Shown: positions 19,689 through 27,831 of the stretch, piece after piece | Layout of the letters: every line of letters starts with the position of its first letter | How positions within the stretch are numbered: position 1 is the stretch's first letter | Origin: Sinomonas atrocyanea | Lineage (GTDB): Bacteria; Actinomycetota; Actinomycetes; Actinomycetales; Micrococcaceae | DNA length: 64,000 bases | Reading direction: 5' to 3' | Assembly (NCBI RefSeq): GCF_001577305.1 | Contig: NZ_CP014518.1 | Coordinates: 1,984,001-2,048,000, forward strand | The notes under the pieces: model-generated | Databases searched by the model: none | Told to the model about the DNA's origin: nothing | Seen by the model: the letters and a program-made list of their open reading frames with translations, nothing else | Program-made: the position numbers and the translations under genes

Positions 19689-19773
19689 GTACCCGGAACC
19701 GCGGAAGGGCGACGAGATGCGTACCCGGAACCGCGGAACCGCGGAACGGCGACGAGATGCGTACCCGGAACCG
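19689..19773. repeat. Intergenic tandem repeat, 2.4 copies
   Basis: Unit 1 (19689-19720) and unit 2 (19721-19760) both start GTACCCGGAACCGCGGAA and end GGCGACGAGATGC; a third partial unit is at 19761-19773. Unit 2 carries an extra internal duplication of CCGCGGAA. It lies between the parC end and the upstream region of the DinB gene. No coding role is visible. Confidence 0.8.
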
Positions 19774-19801
19774 GTGGTGGGGGAGGAGGGGCGGGGCGCA
19801 G

Positions 19802-22327
19802 CTAGGCGAAGCTGGGGCCGACCTCGTCCACCGCCTGCGCGAGCGTGACCCCCGAGCCGTCCCGGCGGCCGAACTCCGAGGGCAGCGATCGGGCCACCCC
19901 GGCCGAGGACGAGGCGCGCGCCGGGCCGCGGCCGACCCAGGCGAGCATGAGCCGGTCCTCGCCCCTGAGGAAGCGGTGCGCGCGCACCCCGGCCGTCGCC
20001 CGGCCCTTGGCCGGGTACTCGGCGAACGGGGTCACCTTGGCGCTGCCGGCGGAGGTGCCCGGCAGCGCGTCGGAGCCGGCGGCGATCGTCACGACCACGG
20101 CCTTCTCCTCGGCGTCCGCGGCGCCGACCACGCCGAAGAACACCGCGGCGTCGCCCGCGCCGAGCTTGATCCCGGCCATGCCTCCCGCGGTGCGCCCCTG
20201 CGGCCGCACGGCGGACGCCTCGTAGCGCAGCAGCTGCGCCTGGGCGGTCACGAAGACGAGCACATCGCCGTCCGCCGCCGGGGCCGCCCCGATGACCGTG
20301 TCGCCGGGCTTGAGCGCGATGGCGTCCCAGTCCTCGCGGTTGAGCGGGTAGTCGGGGGAGACCCGCTTGACCACGCCCTGGGCGGTGCCCATCGCGACGA
20401 CGGTGTCCAGCGGCACGAGGGCCACGAGCGCCTCGCCCTTGGCCAGCGTGAGGAAGTCCTTCGCGGCGACGCCGCCGGCCATGGTGGGCCGTCCGGATGC
20501 GGGCGCGAGCTGGGGCAGGTCCACCACCTGCAGGCGCAGCATCCGCCCGGCCGAGGTCAGGGCGCCGACCTCGCCGCGCGCCGTCGTGCGCACCACGGAG
20601 CGGAAGACGTCGTGGCGCGCCCGCGGGCCCGCCTCGGTGAGCGGCTCGGCGTGCGCCGTGCGGGCCACGAGGCCGGTCGCCGAGAGGATGGCCCAGCACG
20701 GCTCGTCCGCGATCTCGAGCTGCAGGGGGGCGGCCTTGCCCTTGGCGGCGCCGGCCGCCCCGGCTGCAGCGGCGGAGGCCTTGCTGCCGAGGGCCGGCGC
20801 GTCGTCGTGCTCGAGGAGCACAGTGCGGCGCGGCGTGCCGTACTTCTCGGCCACGTCGCCGAGCTCACGCGAGACGAGCTGGCGCAGGAGCGAGTCCGAA
20901 CCGAGGATGGCCTCGAGCTCGGCGATCTCGCGGCGCAGCTCGTCCTGCTCCTTCTCGAGCTCGATCCTGGAGTACTTGGTGAGCTGCCGCAGGCGCAGCT
21001 CGAGGATGTAGTTGGCCTGGATCTCGGTGAGGTCGTAGATCGACATGAGCCGCTCGCGGGCCGCGGCGGCCTCGTCCGAGGTCCGGATGATCTGGATGAC
21101 CTCGTCGATGTCCATGATCGCGACCAGGAGGCCTTCGACGAGGTGCAGCCGGTCCTTGCGCTTGCCGAGGCGGAACGCGGTGCGGCGGCGGACCACGTCG
21201 ATCCGGTGGCCCACGTACACGCGCAGGAGCTCTAGCAGGCCGAGGGTCTGCGGCTGCCCGTCCACGAGGGTGACGTTGTTGATGCCGAAGGAGTCCTCGA
21301 GCGGGGTGTAGCGGTAGAGCTGGGCCAGGACGGCCTGGGGATTGAAGCCGTTCTTGATCTCGATCACGAGCCGGAGCCCGTGCTGGCGGTCCGTGAGGTC
21401 GGTGACGTCGGAGATCCCCGCGAGCTTCTTCGCGTTGACGGCGTCCTTGATCTTCTCGATGACCTTCTCGGGGCCCACCATGTAGGGCAGCTCGGTGACC
21501 ACGATGCCGGTGCGCCGCGCCGAGATCTGCTCGACCGAGACCTTCGCGCGGGTCTTGAACGAGCCGCGGCCCGTGCGGTAGGCGTCGCGGATCCCGTCGA
21601 GGCCCACGATCCGGCCGCCGGAGGGCAGGTCCGGGCCCGGCACGAGCTCCATGACCTCCTCGAGCGTGGCCTCGGGGTTGGCGATGACGAGCTGTGCCGC
21701 CGCGATGACCTCCACGAGGTTGTGCGGGGCCATGTTCGTGGCCATGCCCACCGCGATGCCGGTGGTGCCGTTGACCAGCAGGTTGGGGAACGCGGCCGGG
21801 AGGACCTCGGGCTGGGTGAGCTGGCCGTCGTAGTTGGGGATGAAGTCGACGACGTCCTCGTCCAGGTCGCCGGTGAGCGCCAGGGAGGCGGCGGCCATCC
21901 GGGCCTCCGTGTAGCGGGCGGCGGCCGGGCCGTCGTCGAGCGAGCCGAAGTTGCCGTGCCCGTCGATGAGCGGAAGGCGCAGCGCGAACCCCTGGGCCAT
22001 GCGCACCATCGCGTCGTAGATGGCCGCGTCGCCGTGCGGGTGCAGCTTGCCCATGACCTCGCCCACCACGCGGGCGCTCTTGACGTGGGCGCGGTCCGGC
22101 CGCAGGCCCATGTCGCTCATCATGTAGAGGATGCGGCGCTGGACGGGCTTGAGGCCGTCGCGGGCGTCCGGGAGCGCGCGCGAGTAGATGACCGAGTAGG
22201 CGTACTCGAGGAAGGAGGTCTCCATCTCCTCGGACACGTCGATGTCGGTGATGTTCTCCGCGAAGTCGTCGGTGCCCGGGAGGGTGTCCGCCCCCGAGGA
22301 GGAGCGCGGGTTCTGTCGACGTGCCAA
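19802..22327 (-). CDS. parC: DNA topoisomerase IV subunit A (type IIA, GyrA/ParC family)
   Basis: 841 residues. SRALPDARDGLKPVQRRIL (about 49-67) and HPHGDAAIYDAMVRMAQ (about 97-113) are the winged-helix (quinolone-region) motifs. AARYTEARM (about 133-141) carries the DNA-cleaving Tyr. A long coiled-coil arm (RIELEKEQDELRREIAELEA, about 457-476) and a C-terminal beta-pinwheel with repeated short blades follow. It should pair with ParE encoded at 8782-10887. The start MARRQNPRS at 22327 precedes the conserved domain by about 35 residues. The 53-nt region to the divergent GNAT gene must hold both promoters. Confidence 0.9.
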   Translation of the reverse strand: MARRQNPRSSSGADTLPGTDDFAENITDIDVSEEMETSFLEYAYSVIYSRALPDARDGLKPVQRRILYMMSDMGLRPDRAHVKSARVVGEVMGKLHPHGDAAIYDAMVRMAQGFALRLPLIDGHGNFGSLDDGPAAARYTEARMAAASLALTGDLDEDVVDFIPNYDGQLTQPEVLPAAFPNLLVNGTTGIAVGMATNMAPHNLVEVIAAAQLVIANPEATLEEVMELVPGPDLPSGGRIVGLDGIRDAYRTGRGSFKTRAKVSVEQISARRTGIVVTELPYMVGPEKVIEKIKDAVNAKKLAGISDVTDLTDRQHGLRLVIEIKNGFNPQAVLAQLYRYTPLEDSFGINNVTLVDGQPQTLGLLELLRVYVGHRIDVVRRRTAFRLGKRKDRLHLVEGLLVAIMDIDEVIQIIRTSDEAAAARERLMSIYDLTEIQANYILELRLRQLTKYSRIELEKEQDELRREIAELEAILGSDSLLRQLVSRELGDVAEKYGTPRRTVLLEHDDAPALGSKASAAAAGAAGAAKGKAAPLQLEIADEPCWAILSATGLVARTAHAEPLTEAGPRARHDVFRSVVRTTARGEVGALTSAGRMLRLQVVDLPQLAPASGRPTMAGGVAAKDFLTLAKGEALVALVPLDTVVAMGTAQGVVKRVSPDYPLNREDWDAIALKPGDTVIGAAPAADGDVLVFVTAQAQLLRYEASAVRPQGRTAGGMAGIKLGAGDAAVFFGVVGAADAEEKAVVVTIAAGSDALPGTSAGSAKVTPFAEYPAKGRATAGVRAHRFLRGEDRLMLAWVGRGPARASSSAGVARSLPSEFGRRDGSGVTLAQAVDEVGPSFA

Positions 22328-22367
22328 GAGAGCGTGGGTCCTTCGTGTGGTGGTGCGGGGGCTGATC

Positions 22368-22373
22368 TAGGCT
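22368..22373 (+). promoter_or_regulatory. Leaderless-type -10 box of the GNAT/acyl-CoA synthetase gene
   Basis: TAGGCT ends 6 nt before the ATG at 22380. Confidence 0.55.
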
Positions 22374-22379
22374 AACCCT

Positions 22380-25121
22380 ATGGCGGAATCGGCTTCGGAC
22401 GGCGCATCCTCGACCCGCACATCGACCACGGGCGCGTCCTACCCGCACCACTGGGAGGCCGACGTCGTCCTGCGCGACGGCGGCACGGCGCACCTTCGCC
22501 CCATCCGCCCGGAGGACGCGCAGGCCCTCCAGGACTTCCACACGCACCAGTCCGAGGGGTCCATCTACCTCAGGTTCTTCAGCTACAAGGCGCGCCTGAC
22601 CCCCGGCGAGCTCAAGCGCTTCACCGAGGTCGACTACCACGACCGCGTCGCGCTGGTCATCACCATGGGGGACGAGATCATCGGCGTGGGCCGCTACGAC
22701 CGCCTCGCCGACCCCGCGGAGGCCGAAGTGGCCTTCAACATCTCCGACCGGCACCAGGGCCGCGGCATCGGCTCGATCCTGCTCGAGCACCTCGCCGCCG
22801 CGGCCCGCGAGAACCACATCCGCCGGTTCACCGCCGAGGTGCTGCCCGAGAACCGCAAGATGCTCACCGTCTTCGCCGAGGCCGGCTACGCCGTCGCCCG
22901 GCATTTCGACGACGGCGTCGTCTCCGTCGCCTTCGAGATCGACCCGACCGAGAAGTCGCGGGCCGTCATGGAGTCGCGCGAGCACCGCGCCGAGGCGCGC
23001 AGCATCATGGGGCTCCTCGCCCCCTCCTCGGTGGCCGTCATCGGGGCCAGCCGCACGTGGGGGACCCTCGGCTACCAGCTGCTCGAGCACATCGTCGAAG
23101 GCGGCTTCGGGGGCACGGTCTATGCCGTGAACCCCGAGGCGCTCGAGCTCGGGGGCATGATGGCCTACGGGCGGATCGGGGAGGTCCCCGAACCGGTCGA
23201 CCTCGCCGTCGTGGCGGTGCCGTACGCCGAGGTCCAGGGCGTGGTGGCCGACTGTGCGGCGGCCGGGGTCAAGGGCGTGGTGATCGCCTCCGGCGGCTTC
23301 GCCGAGCGGGGCGAGGAGGGCCTGGCGCTCCAGCGGCAGATCGTCCGCCACGCCCGCGCGCACGGCATGCGCGTGGTCGGGCCCGAGTCCCTCGGCATCG
23401 CCAACACGGACCCGGACATCCGGCTCAACGCCTCCCTGGCCCCGGGGCTGCCCCGACAGGGGAGCCTGGGCCTGTTCAGCCAGTCCGCCTCGATCGGGGT
23501 GGCGCTCTACGCCGCGGCCGAGCGCCGCTACCTCGGCTTCTCCTCCGTCCTCTCGGCGGGCAACCGCGCCGACGTCTCCGGCAATGACCTCATGCAGTAC
23601 TGGGAGGACGACGTCGCCACGAGCGCCGTGGGCCTGTACTTCGAATCGTTCGGCAACCCGCGCAAGTTCTCCCGGATCGCCCGCCGCCTCGCCCGCAGCA
23701 AGCCGGTCATCGTCGCCAAGAGCGAGGTCACCGGGCTGCGGCTCCCGCCGGGCCATTCGGTCCGCACCACCCAGGCCCCTCAGGGCGCGCTCGACGCGGT
23801 GCTGCGCCAGTCCGGCGTCATCCGCGTCGGGACGGTCGAGCAGCTCGTCGACGTGGCCCAGATCGCCGTCGGGACGCTCCCCGCCGGCCCGAGGATCGCC
23901 GTCCTGAGCAACTCCCTCGCCCTGGCCCGCGTCGTGGCGGACAGCGCGGAGGGGGAGGGGCTGACCGTGGCCGCAGCGGAGGGTGACCTCGACCTCGCGC
24001 AGGGGCAGTCCCTGGCGCTCCCCGAGCTGGCCCGGCGGCTGCGCGAGGCCGCAGCGCGCGGCGACGTGGACGCCGTCGTCGTCGCCCTCCTGCCGTCCGC
24101 GGGAGTCCGGGTGCCCGCGCTCGCCCGGACGCTCGCCGAGACCGCGGAACCGCTCGGCAAGGCCGTCATCGCGGCGTTCCCGGGGGTGCTGGACCGGCAG
24201 ACGGACACGGAAGGCCTGCTTCCCGCCCCGCGGGCCGGAGAGCGGGCGGAGGAATGGCCGGCGGCCGTCCCGTGCTACACGAGCGCGGGCGACGCGGTGG
24301 CGGCGCTCGCCGCCGTCGCCCGGTACAGCGAGTGGCTCGCCCGGGACCAGGGCGCCCTGTTCGAGGCCGAGGTGGACGACGGCGCAGCGGCGGCGCTGAT
24401 CGGCGCCCGGCTCGCCGGGGTGCAGGGCACCGAGCTCGTGCAGCTCGCGGGGGAGGACACCGCGCGGCTGCTCGGCTGCTACGGCATCCCGGTCCTGGCC
24501 TCCCGCGCCGCTGCCACGGCGGACGAAGCCGTCGCGGCAGCGGATGCGCTCGGCTGGCCCGTGGCCATCAAGTCCGCGGCGGACAACCTCCGCTCCCGGC
24601 TCGACCTCGGCGCCGTCCGCCTGGACATCCGGGACGCGGCCGACCTGCGCGCCGAATTCGAGCAGATGGGGCGCGCCCTCGCCCCCTACGGCGGCGGCCA
24701 CGTCGAGGTGCAGCGCATGGCCCCGCTCGGGCAGGCCTGCGTCATCAGGGCGATCGAGGACCCCCTCCTCGGCCCGGTCCTTTCCTTCGGCCTCGCGGGC
24801 GACGCCGTCTCCCTCCTCGACGACTGGGCGCACCGGATCACCCCGCTCACCACGGGCGACGTGCACGACATCGTCCGCTCGCCGCGCACCTCGGTGAAGC
24901 TGTTCGGGCACGAGGGCCTGCCCGCCCTGGACGTGCCCGCTCTCGAGGACCTCATCGGGCGCGTCTCGCTGCTCAAGGACCGTCACCCGGAAGTGTCGCT
25001 GCTCGAGCTCAAGCCCGTGGTCGTGAGCTCCACGGGCCTGACCGTGCTGTCCGCGCAGGTCTGGATCGGCAACGCGGCCCAGCGCATGGACAGCGCCCGC
25101 CGGGCCCTCATCGCCCAGTGA
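22380..25121 (+). CDS. GNAT acetyltransferase fused to ADP-forming acyl-CoA synthetase (protein acetyltransferase-like)
   Basis: 913 residues. An N-terminal GNAT domain (about 20-190; RHQGRGIGSILLEHLAAAA at about 124 is the acetyl-CoA-binding motif) is followed by a CoA-binding Rossmann domain (SSVAVIGASRTWGTLGY, about 219), ligase-CoA domains (FSQSASIGVALYAAAERRY, about 366; SAGNRADVSGNDLMQYWEDD, about 392) and an ATP-grasp domain (about 690-905). Related proteins (Pat of Salmonella and Streptomyces homologues) acetylate lysines of metabolic enzymes such as acetyl-CoA synthetase. Here the GNAT domain is N-terminal, the usual actinobacterial order. No ribosome-binding site is visible, consistent with a leaderless mRNA. 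Whether the synthetase half is active cannot be judged. Confidence 0.88.
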   Translation: MAESASDGASSTRTSTTGASYPHHWEADVVLRDGGTAHLRPIRPEDAQALQDFHTHQSEGSIYLRFFSYKARLTPGELKRFTEVDYHDRVALVITMGDEIIGVGRYDRLADPAEAEVAFNISDRHQGRGIGSILLEHLAAAARENHIRRFTAEVLPENRKMLTVFAEAGYAVARHFDDGVVSVAFEIDPTEKSRAVMESREHRAEARSIMGLLAPSSVAVIGASRTWGTLGYQLLEHIVEGGFGGTVYAVNPEALELGGMMAYGRIGEVPEPVDLAVVAVPYAEVQGVVADCAAAGVKGVVIASGGFAERGEEGLALQRQIVRHARAHGMRVVGPESLGIANTDPDIRLNASLAPGLPRQGSLGLFSQSASIGVALYAAAERRYLGFSSVLSAGNRADVSGNDLMQYWEDDVATSAVGLYFESFGNPRKFSRIARRLARSKPVIVAKSEVTGLRLPPGHSVRTTQAPQGALDAVLRQSGVIRVGTVEQLVDVAQIAVGTLPAGPRIAVLSNSLALARVVADSAEGEGLTVAAAEGDLDLAQGQSLALPELARRLREAAARGDVDAVVVALLPSAGVRVPALARTLAETAEPLGKAVIAAFPGVLDRQTDTEGLLPAPRAGERAEEWPAAVPCYTSAGDAVAALAAVARYSEWLARDQGALFEAEVDDGAAAALIGARLAGVQGTELVQLAGEDTARLLGCYGIPVLASRAAATADEAVAAADALGWPVAIKSAADNLRSRLDLGAVRLDIRDAADLRAEFEQMGRALAPYGGGHVEVQRMAPLGQACVIRAIEDPLLGPVLSFGLAGDAVSLLDDWAHRITPLTTGDVHDIVRSPRTSVKLFGHEGLPALDVPALEDLIGRVSLLKDRHPEVSLLELKPVVVSSTGLTVLSAQVWIGNAAQRMDSARRALIAQ

Positions 25122-25174
25122 ACGCCGCCGTCCGGTTTTGGGGCGCCGGGCGCGGGTCTGGGAGAATGGCGCCC

Positions 25175-25864
25175 ATGAGCCACAACGCGTCCGGGGCACC
25201 TTCAGGCGAGCACCGGGTCCCAGGCCCAGGCGAACCCCTGACCGCGGCCCTCGAGCGGACGGGCTTCTACCCGCTGCTGGTCGGCGACGTGGTGGCCGAC
25301 GCCCTCGACGGCCGGACGGCGATCGCACACCTGACGCACCTCGAGACCCACTTCGAGCGGGCCGAGGTCCGCCGGCACGTGACCGTGCTCGTCCTGACCG
25401 AGGACATGCTGGTCATCACCCACGTGGACGAGTCCCCCCTCGACGACAGCGGGAGCCAGATGGGGGCGCAGGTGTCCACCGAGTCCGTCCCGGTCGACCA
25501 GATCGCCACGGTGGTGCTCTCCTACGTCTACGCCCAGCCGGCGGACTACGCCCCTGGCGACCCAGTCCGGGAGGTCACCCTCGCCATCTCGTGGAGCGGC
25601 GGCCAGAGGCTCGACCTCATGCCCGCCGGGTGCGGCGACCCGCAGTGCGATGCGGACCACGGCTATACGGGGACGGTGGCGCAGGAGGACATCGTGCTCA
25701 GGATCAGCGCCGACGCCGACGGCCCCCGTGCCGTCGACGCCGCCAAGCAGTTCGCGCGGCTCCTGCGCGCGGTGAACACCGGTTCGCGGCCGTTCCAGGC
25801 AGTGCAGCGTCCTCGGCTCTCAGCCTTCTCGCCGCGGACGTTCCGCGGCCACGGCAGCCGCTAG
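25175..25864 (+). CDS. DUF5998 family protein
   Basis: 229 residues starting MSHNASGAPSGEH. It contains LERTGFYPLLVGDVVADAL (about 21-39), THLETHFERAEVRRHVT and CGDPQCDADHGYTGT (about 152-166). This actinobacterial family has no known function; the short Cys-containing loop (CGDPQCD) could bind metal, but that is a guess. The start at 25175 is preferred to 25166 because GGGAG lies 10 nt upstream. The stop codon directly abuts the ATG of the phosphodiesterase gene, so the two are translationally coupled. Confidence 0.8.
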   Translation: MSHNASGAPSGEHRVPGPGEPLTAALERTGFYPLLVGDVVADALDGRTAIAHLTHLETHFERAEVRRHVTVLVLTEDMLVITHVDESPLDDSGSQMGAQVSTESVPVDQIATVVLSYVYAQPADYAPGDPVREVTLAISWSGGQRLDLMPAGCGDPQCDADHGYTGTVAQEDIVLRISADADGPRAVDAAKQFARLLRAVNTGSRPFQAVQRPRLSAFSPRTFRGHGSR

Positions 25865-27103
25865 ATGACGGCCGTTCCCGGCGCCGCCACCGGTGCCCCG
25901 CCCCTTCCGCCCCCACCCGCCTTCGGTTCGCGCTCGGTGGCCGATGTGCTGCCCTCCTGCGCGGCGGCCCTCGGGGCCGAGGGGTTCGAGAACACGCTCG
26001 GGCTCCCCGAGTCGGTGCGCATCTGCCTCGTCATGGTCGACGGCCTCGGCCGGACGCTGCTGTCCAAGCGCACCGCCCACACGCCCTTCCTCCGCGAGAA
26101 GCTCGCCGAGGGCCAGGGCGCCGTCCCCGGAACGCTCGACGCCGCGTTCCCCAGCACGACCGCCGCCTCGCTCGCGAGCCTGGGCACCGGTGTGCCGCCC
26201 GGCCAGCACGGCATGGTCGGCTACGACGTCTACGCCCCCCATCTGGACAGGGTGGTCAACCAGCTCAACGGCTGGGACCCCGACGTCGACCCCCAGCGGT
26301 GGCAGCCGTGCCCCACGGTCTTCGAGCGCATCCATCCGGCGATCCCCGTCGCCACGGTGAGCCTTCCCCAGTTCGAGGGCTCCGCGATGACGCGGGCCGC
26401 GCTGCGGGGCGGCGACTTCATCGGCGCCGTGAGCCTGCACGCCCGCACCACCGCGGCCGCCGAGGCCATGGCCGCGCACCCGCGCATGCTCGCCTACTTC
26501 TACCTCAATGAGCTCGACAAGGCCGGCCACCAGTTCGGCTGCGCCTCCGCCGAGTGGGAGGAGGCGCTCGAGGAGGTCGATGCGTGCCTCCGCCGCCTCG
26601 ACGGCCAGCTGCCCCCGGGCACGCTCGTCCTCGTGCTCGGGGACCACGGCATGGTCGACGTGGCGCCCGCCCGCCGCATCGACATCTCCGCCGATCCGCA
26701 GCTGACGGAGGGCGTGCGGCACACCGCGGGCGAGCCGCGCATGGTGCACCTCCACGTGGAGGGCGCCGACGGGGCTCACGCACCCGACCCCGCCGCGGTG
26801 GCGGCCGTCGCCGCGCGGTGGCGCGAGCGCTTCGGGAACCAGGCCTGGATCCTCACCCGCGCCGAGGCGATCGGGCACGGCCTGTTCGGCCCGGTGGTCT
26901 CCGAGGCGGTGCACCCCAGGATCGGCGACCTCATCGTGGCAGTCCACGGTGACCTGGCCCTCTACGACGGCCGCCGGGCACGGCCGCAGGCGTTCGAGAT
27001 GGTCGGCCAGCACGGGTCGTGGACCAAGGCCGAGCGCCAGGTCCCGCTCGTGGCCTTCACAGCGCGCGGACGCGTTCGCGGGAAGCGGCAGCGGCGTGGC
27101 TGA
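25865..27103 (+). CDS. Nucleotide pyrophosphatase/phosphodiesterase (alkaline phosphatase superfamily)
   Basis: 412 residues. CLVMVDGLGRTLL (about 53-65) supplies the first metal Asp, and FPSTTAASLASLGTGVPPGQ (about 96-115) holds the Thr/Ser nucleophile. ELDKAGHQFG (about 217), LGDHGMVDV (about 258) and GQHGSWTKAERQVPL give the remaining zinc ligands. This is the two-zinc phosphodiesterase layout of the NPP family. There is no signal peptide, so a cytosolic role on nucleotides or small phosphodiesters is likely. It starts immediately after the DUF5998 stop and overlaps thymidine kinase by 8 nt, so the three genes form one operon. Confidence 0.87.
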   Translation: MTAVPGAATGAPPLPPPPAFGSRSVADVLPSCAAALGAEGFENTLGLPESVRICLVMVDGLGRTLLSKRTAHTPFLREKLAEGQGAVPGTLDAAFPSTTAASLASLGTGVPPGQHGMVGYDVYAPHLDRVVNQLNGWDPDVDPQRWQPCPTVFERIHPAIPVATVSLPQFEGSAMTRAALRGGDFIGAVSLHARTTAAAEAMAAHPRMLAYFYLNELDKAGHQFGCASAEWEEALEEVDACLRRLDGQLPPGTLVLVLGDHGMVDVAPARRIDISADPQLTEGVRHTAGEPRMVHLHVEGADGAHAPDPAAVAAVAARWRERFGNQAWILTRAEAIGHGLFGPVVSEAVHPRIGDLIVAVHGDLALYDGRRARPQAFEMVGQHGSWTKAERQVPLVAFTARGRVRGKRQRRG

Positions 27104-27767
27104 GCTCGTCTTCTTCACCGGCACCATGGACAGCGGCAAGTCCACGCTCGCGCTGCAGATGGACTACAACCACCGCGCAGGCGGCCGCAAGGGGCTCCTC
27201 TTCACGAGCCACGACAGGTCGGGGCGCGCGGTCATCACGAGCCGTCTCGGCCTGAACACCCCGGCGATCGAGGTGACGCCGGAGTCGAGCTTCTGGAACG
27301 AGGTCGTCGCCCGGCGCACCCGCGCCGAGGAGGTCGACTACCTCATCTGCGACGAGGCGCAGTTCTACCGGCACGAGCAGGTGGACGAGCTCGCCCGCGT
27401 GGTCGACGAGCTCGACGTGGACGTGTACGCGTTCGGGATCGGCACCGACTTCCGGGCGCGCCTGTTCGAGGGGTCCCGCCGCCTCGTGGAACTCGCCGAC
27501 CGGATCGAGACGCTCCAGGTCCCCACGCTGTGCTGGTGCGGGCGGCGCGCCACGCACAACGCCCGCACGGTGGGCGGAGCGATGGTCCTGACGGGCGAGC
27601 AGGTGGTGGTGGCGGACGTCGCCGGCCGTGGCTCCGCCGAGGACGCGGGCCCCTGGCCCGAGGTGGAGTACGAGACCCTCTGCAGACGCCACTACATGGC
27701 CGGGAAGACCGCCGCCTCCGTGCCGGTGATGGGGGAGGGGGAGCAGCTGCTCCCGTTCGGCGACTAG
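27096..27767 (+). CDS. tdk: Thymidine kinase (type II)
   Basis: 223 residues. The P-loop GTMDSGKSTLAL (about 7-18), the DEAQ motif in LICDEAQFYRH (about 84-94) and the zinc site (CWCG near 147 and CRRHY near 200) are the TK1-type signatures. It phosphorylates thymidine for salvage into dTTP. The start GTG at 27096 (VAELVFFTGTMD) lies inside the end of the preceding gene; upstream frame is shadow. It is about 20 residues longer than E. coli Tdk. It ends before a strong bidirectional terminator facing sepH. Confidence 0.92.
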   Translation: MAELVFFTGTMDSGKSTLALQMDYNHRAGGRKGLLFTSHDRSGRAVITSRLGLNTPAIEVTPESSFWNEVVARRTRAEEVDYLICDEAQFYRHEQVDELARVVDELDVDVYAFGIGTDFRARLFEGSRRLVELADRIETLQVPTLCWCGRRATHNARTVGGAMVLTGEQVVVADVAGRGSAEDAGPWPEVEYETLCRRHYMAGKTAASVPVMGEGEQLLPFGD

Positions 27768-27797
27768 GAGCCACGGCCGCGCGACCGGGGCACTGCA

Positions 27798-27826
27798 CCC
27801 CGGGCGCCCAGAGCGGGCGCCCGGGG
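27798..27826. terminator. Bidirectional terminator between tdk and sepH
   Basis: A perfect 12-bp GC-only stem (27798-27809 against 27815-27826) with a 5-nt loop lies between convergent genes. Confidence 0.8.
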
Positions 27827-27831
27827 CCGGG

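Noticed and set aside
19689..19773. CRISPR array
   Set aside because: Units are directly adjacent without unique spacers, there are fewer than three full units, and no cas genes are present.
20865..25328. A 1487-codon open frame on the minus strand across parC and the GNAT/synthetase gene, and many other long antisense frames
   Set aside because: High GC at third codon positions keeps antisense and shifted frames open. The translation is low-complexity Arg/Gly/Pro and the real genes on the other frames have clear domains.
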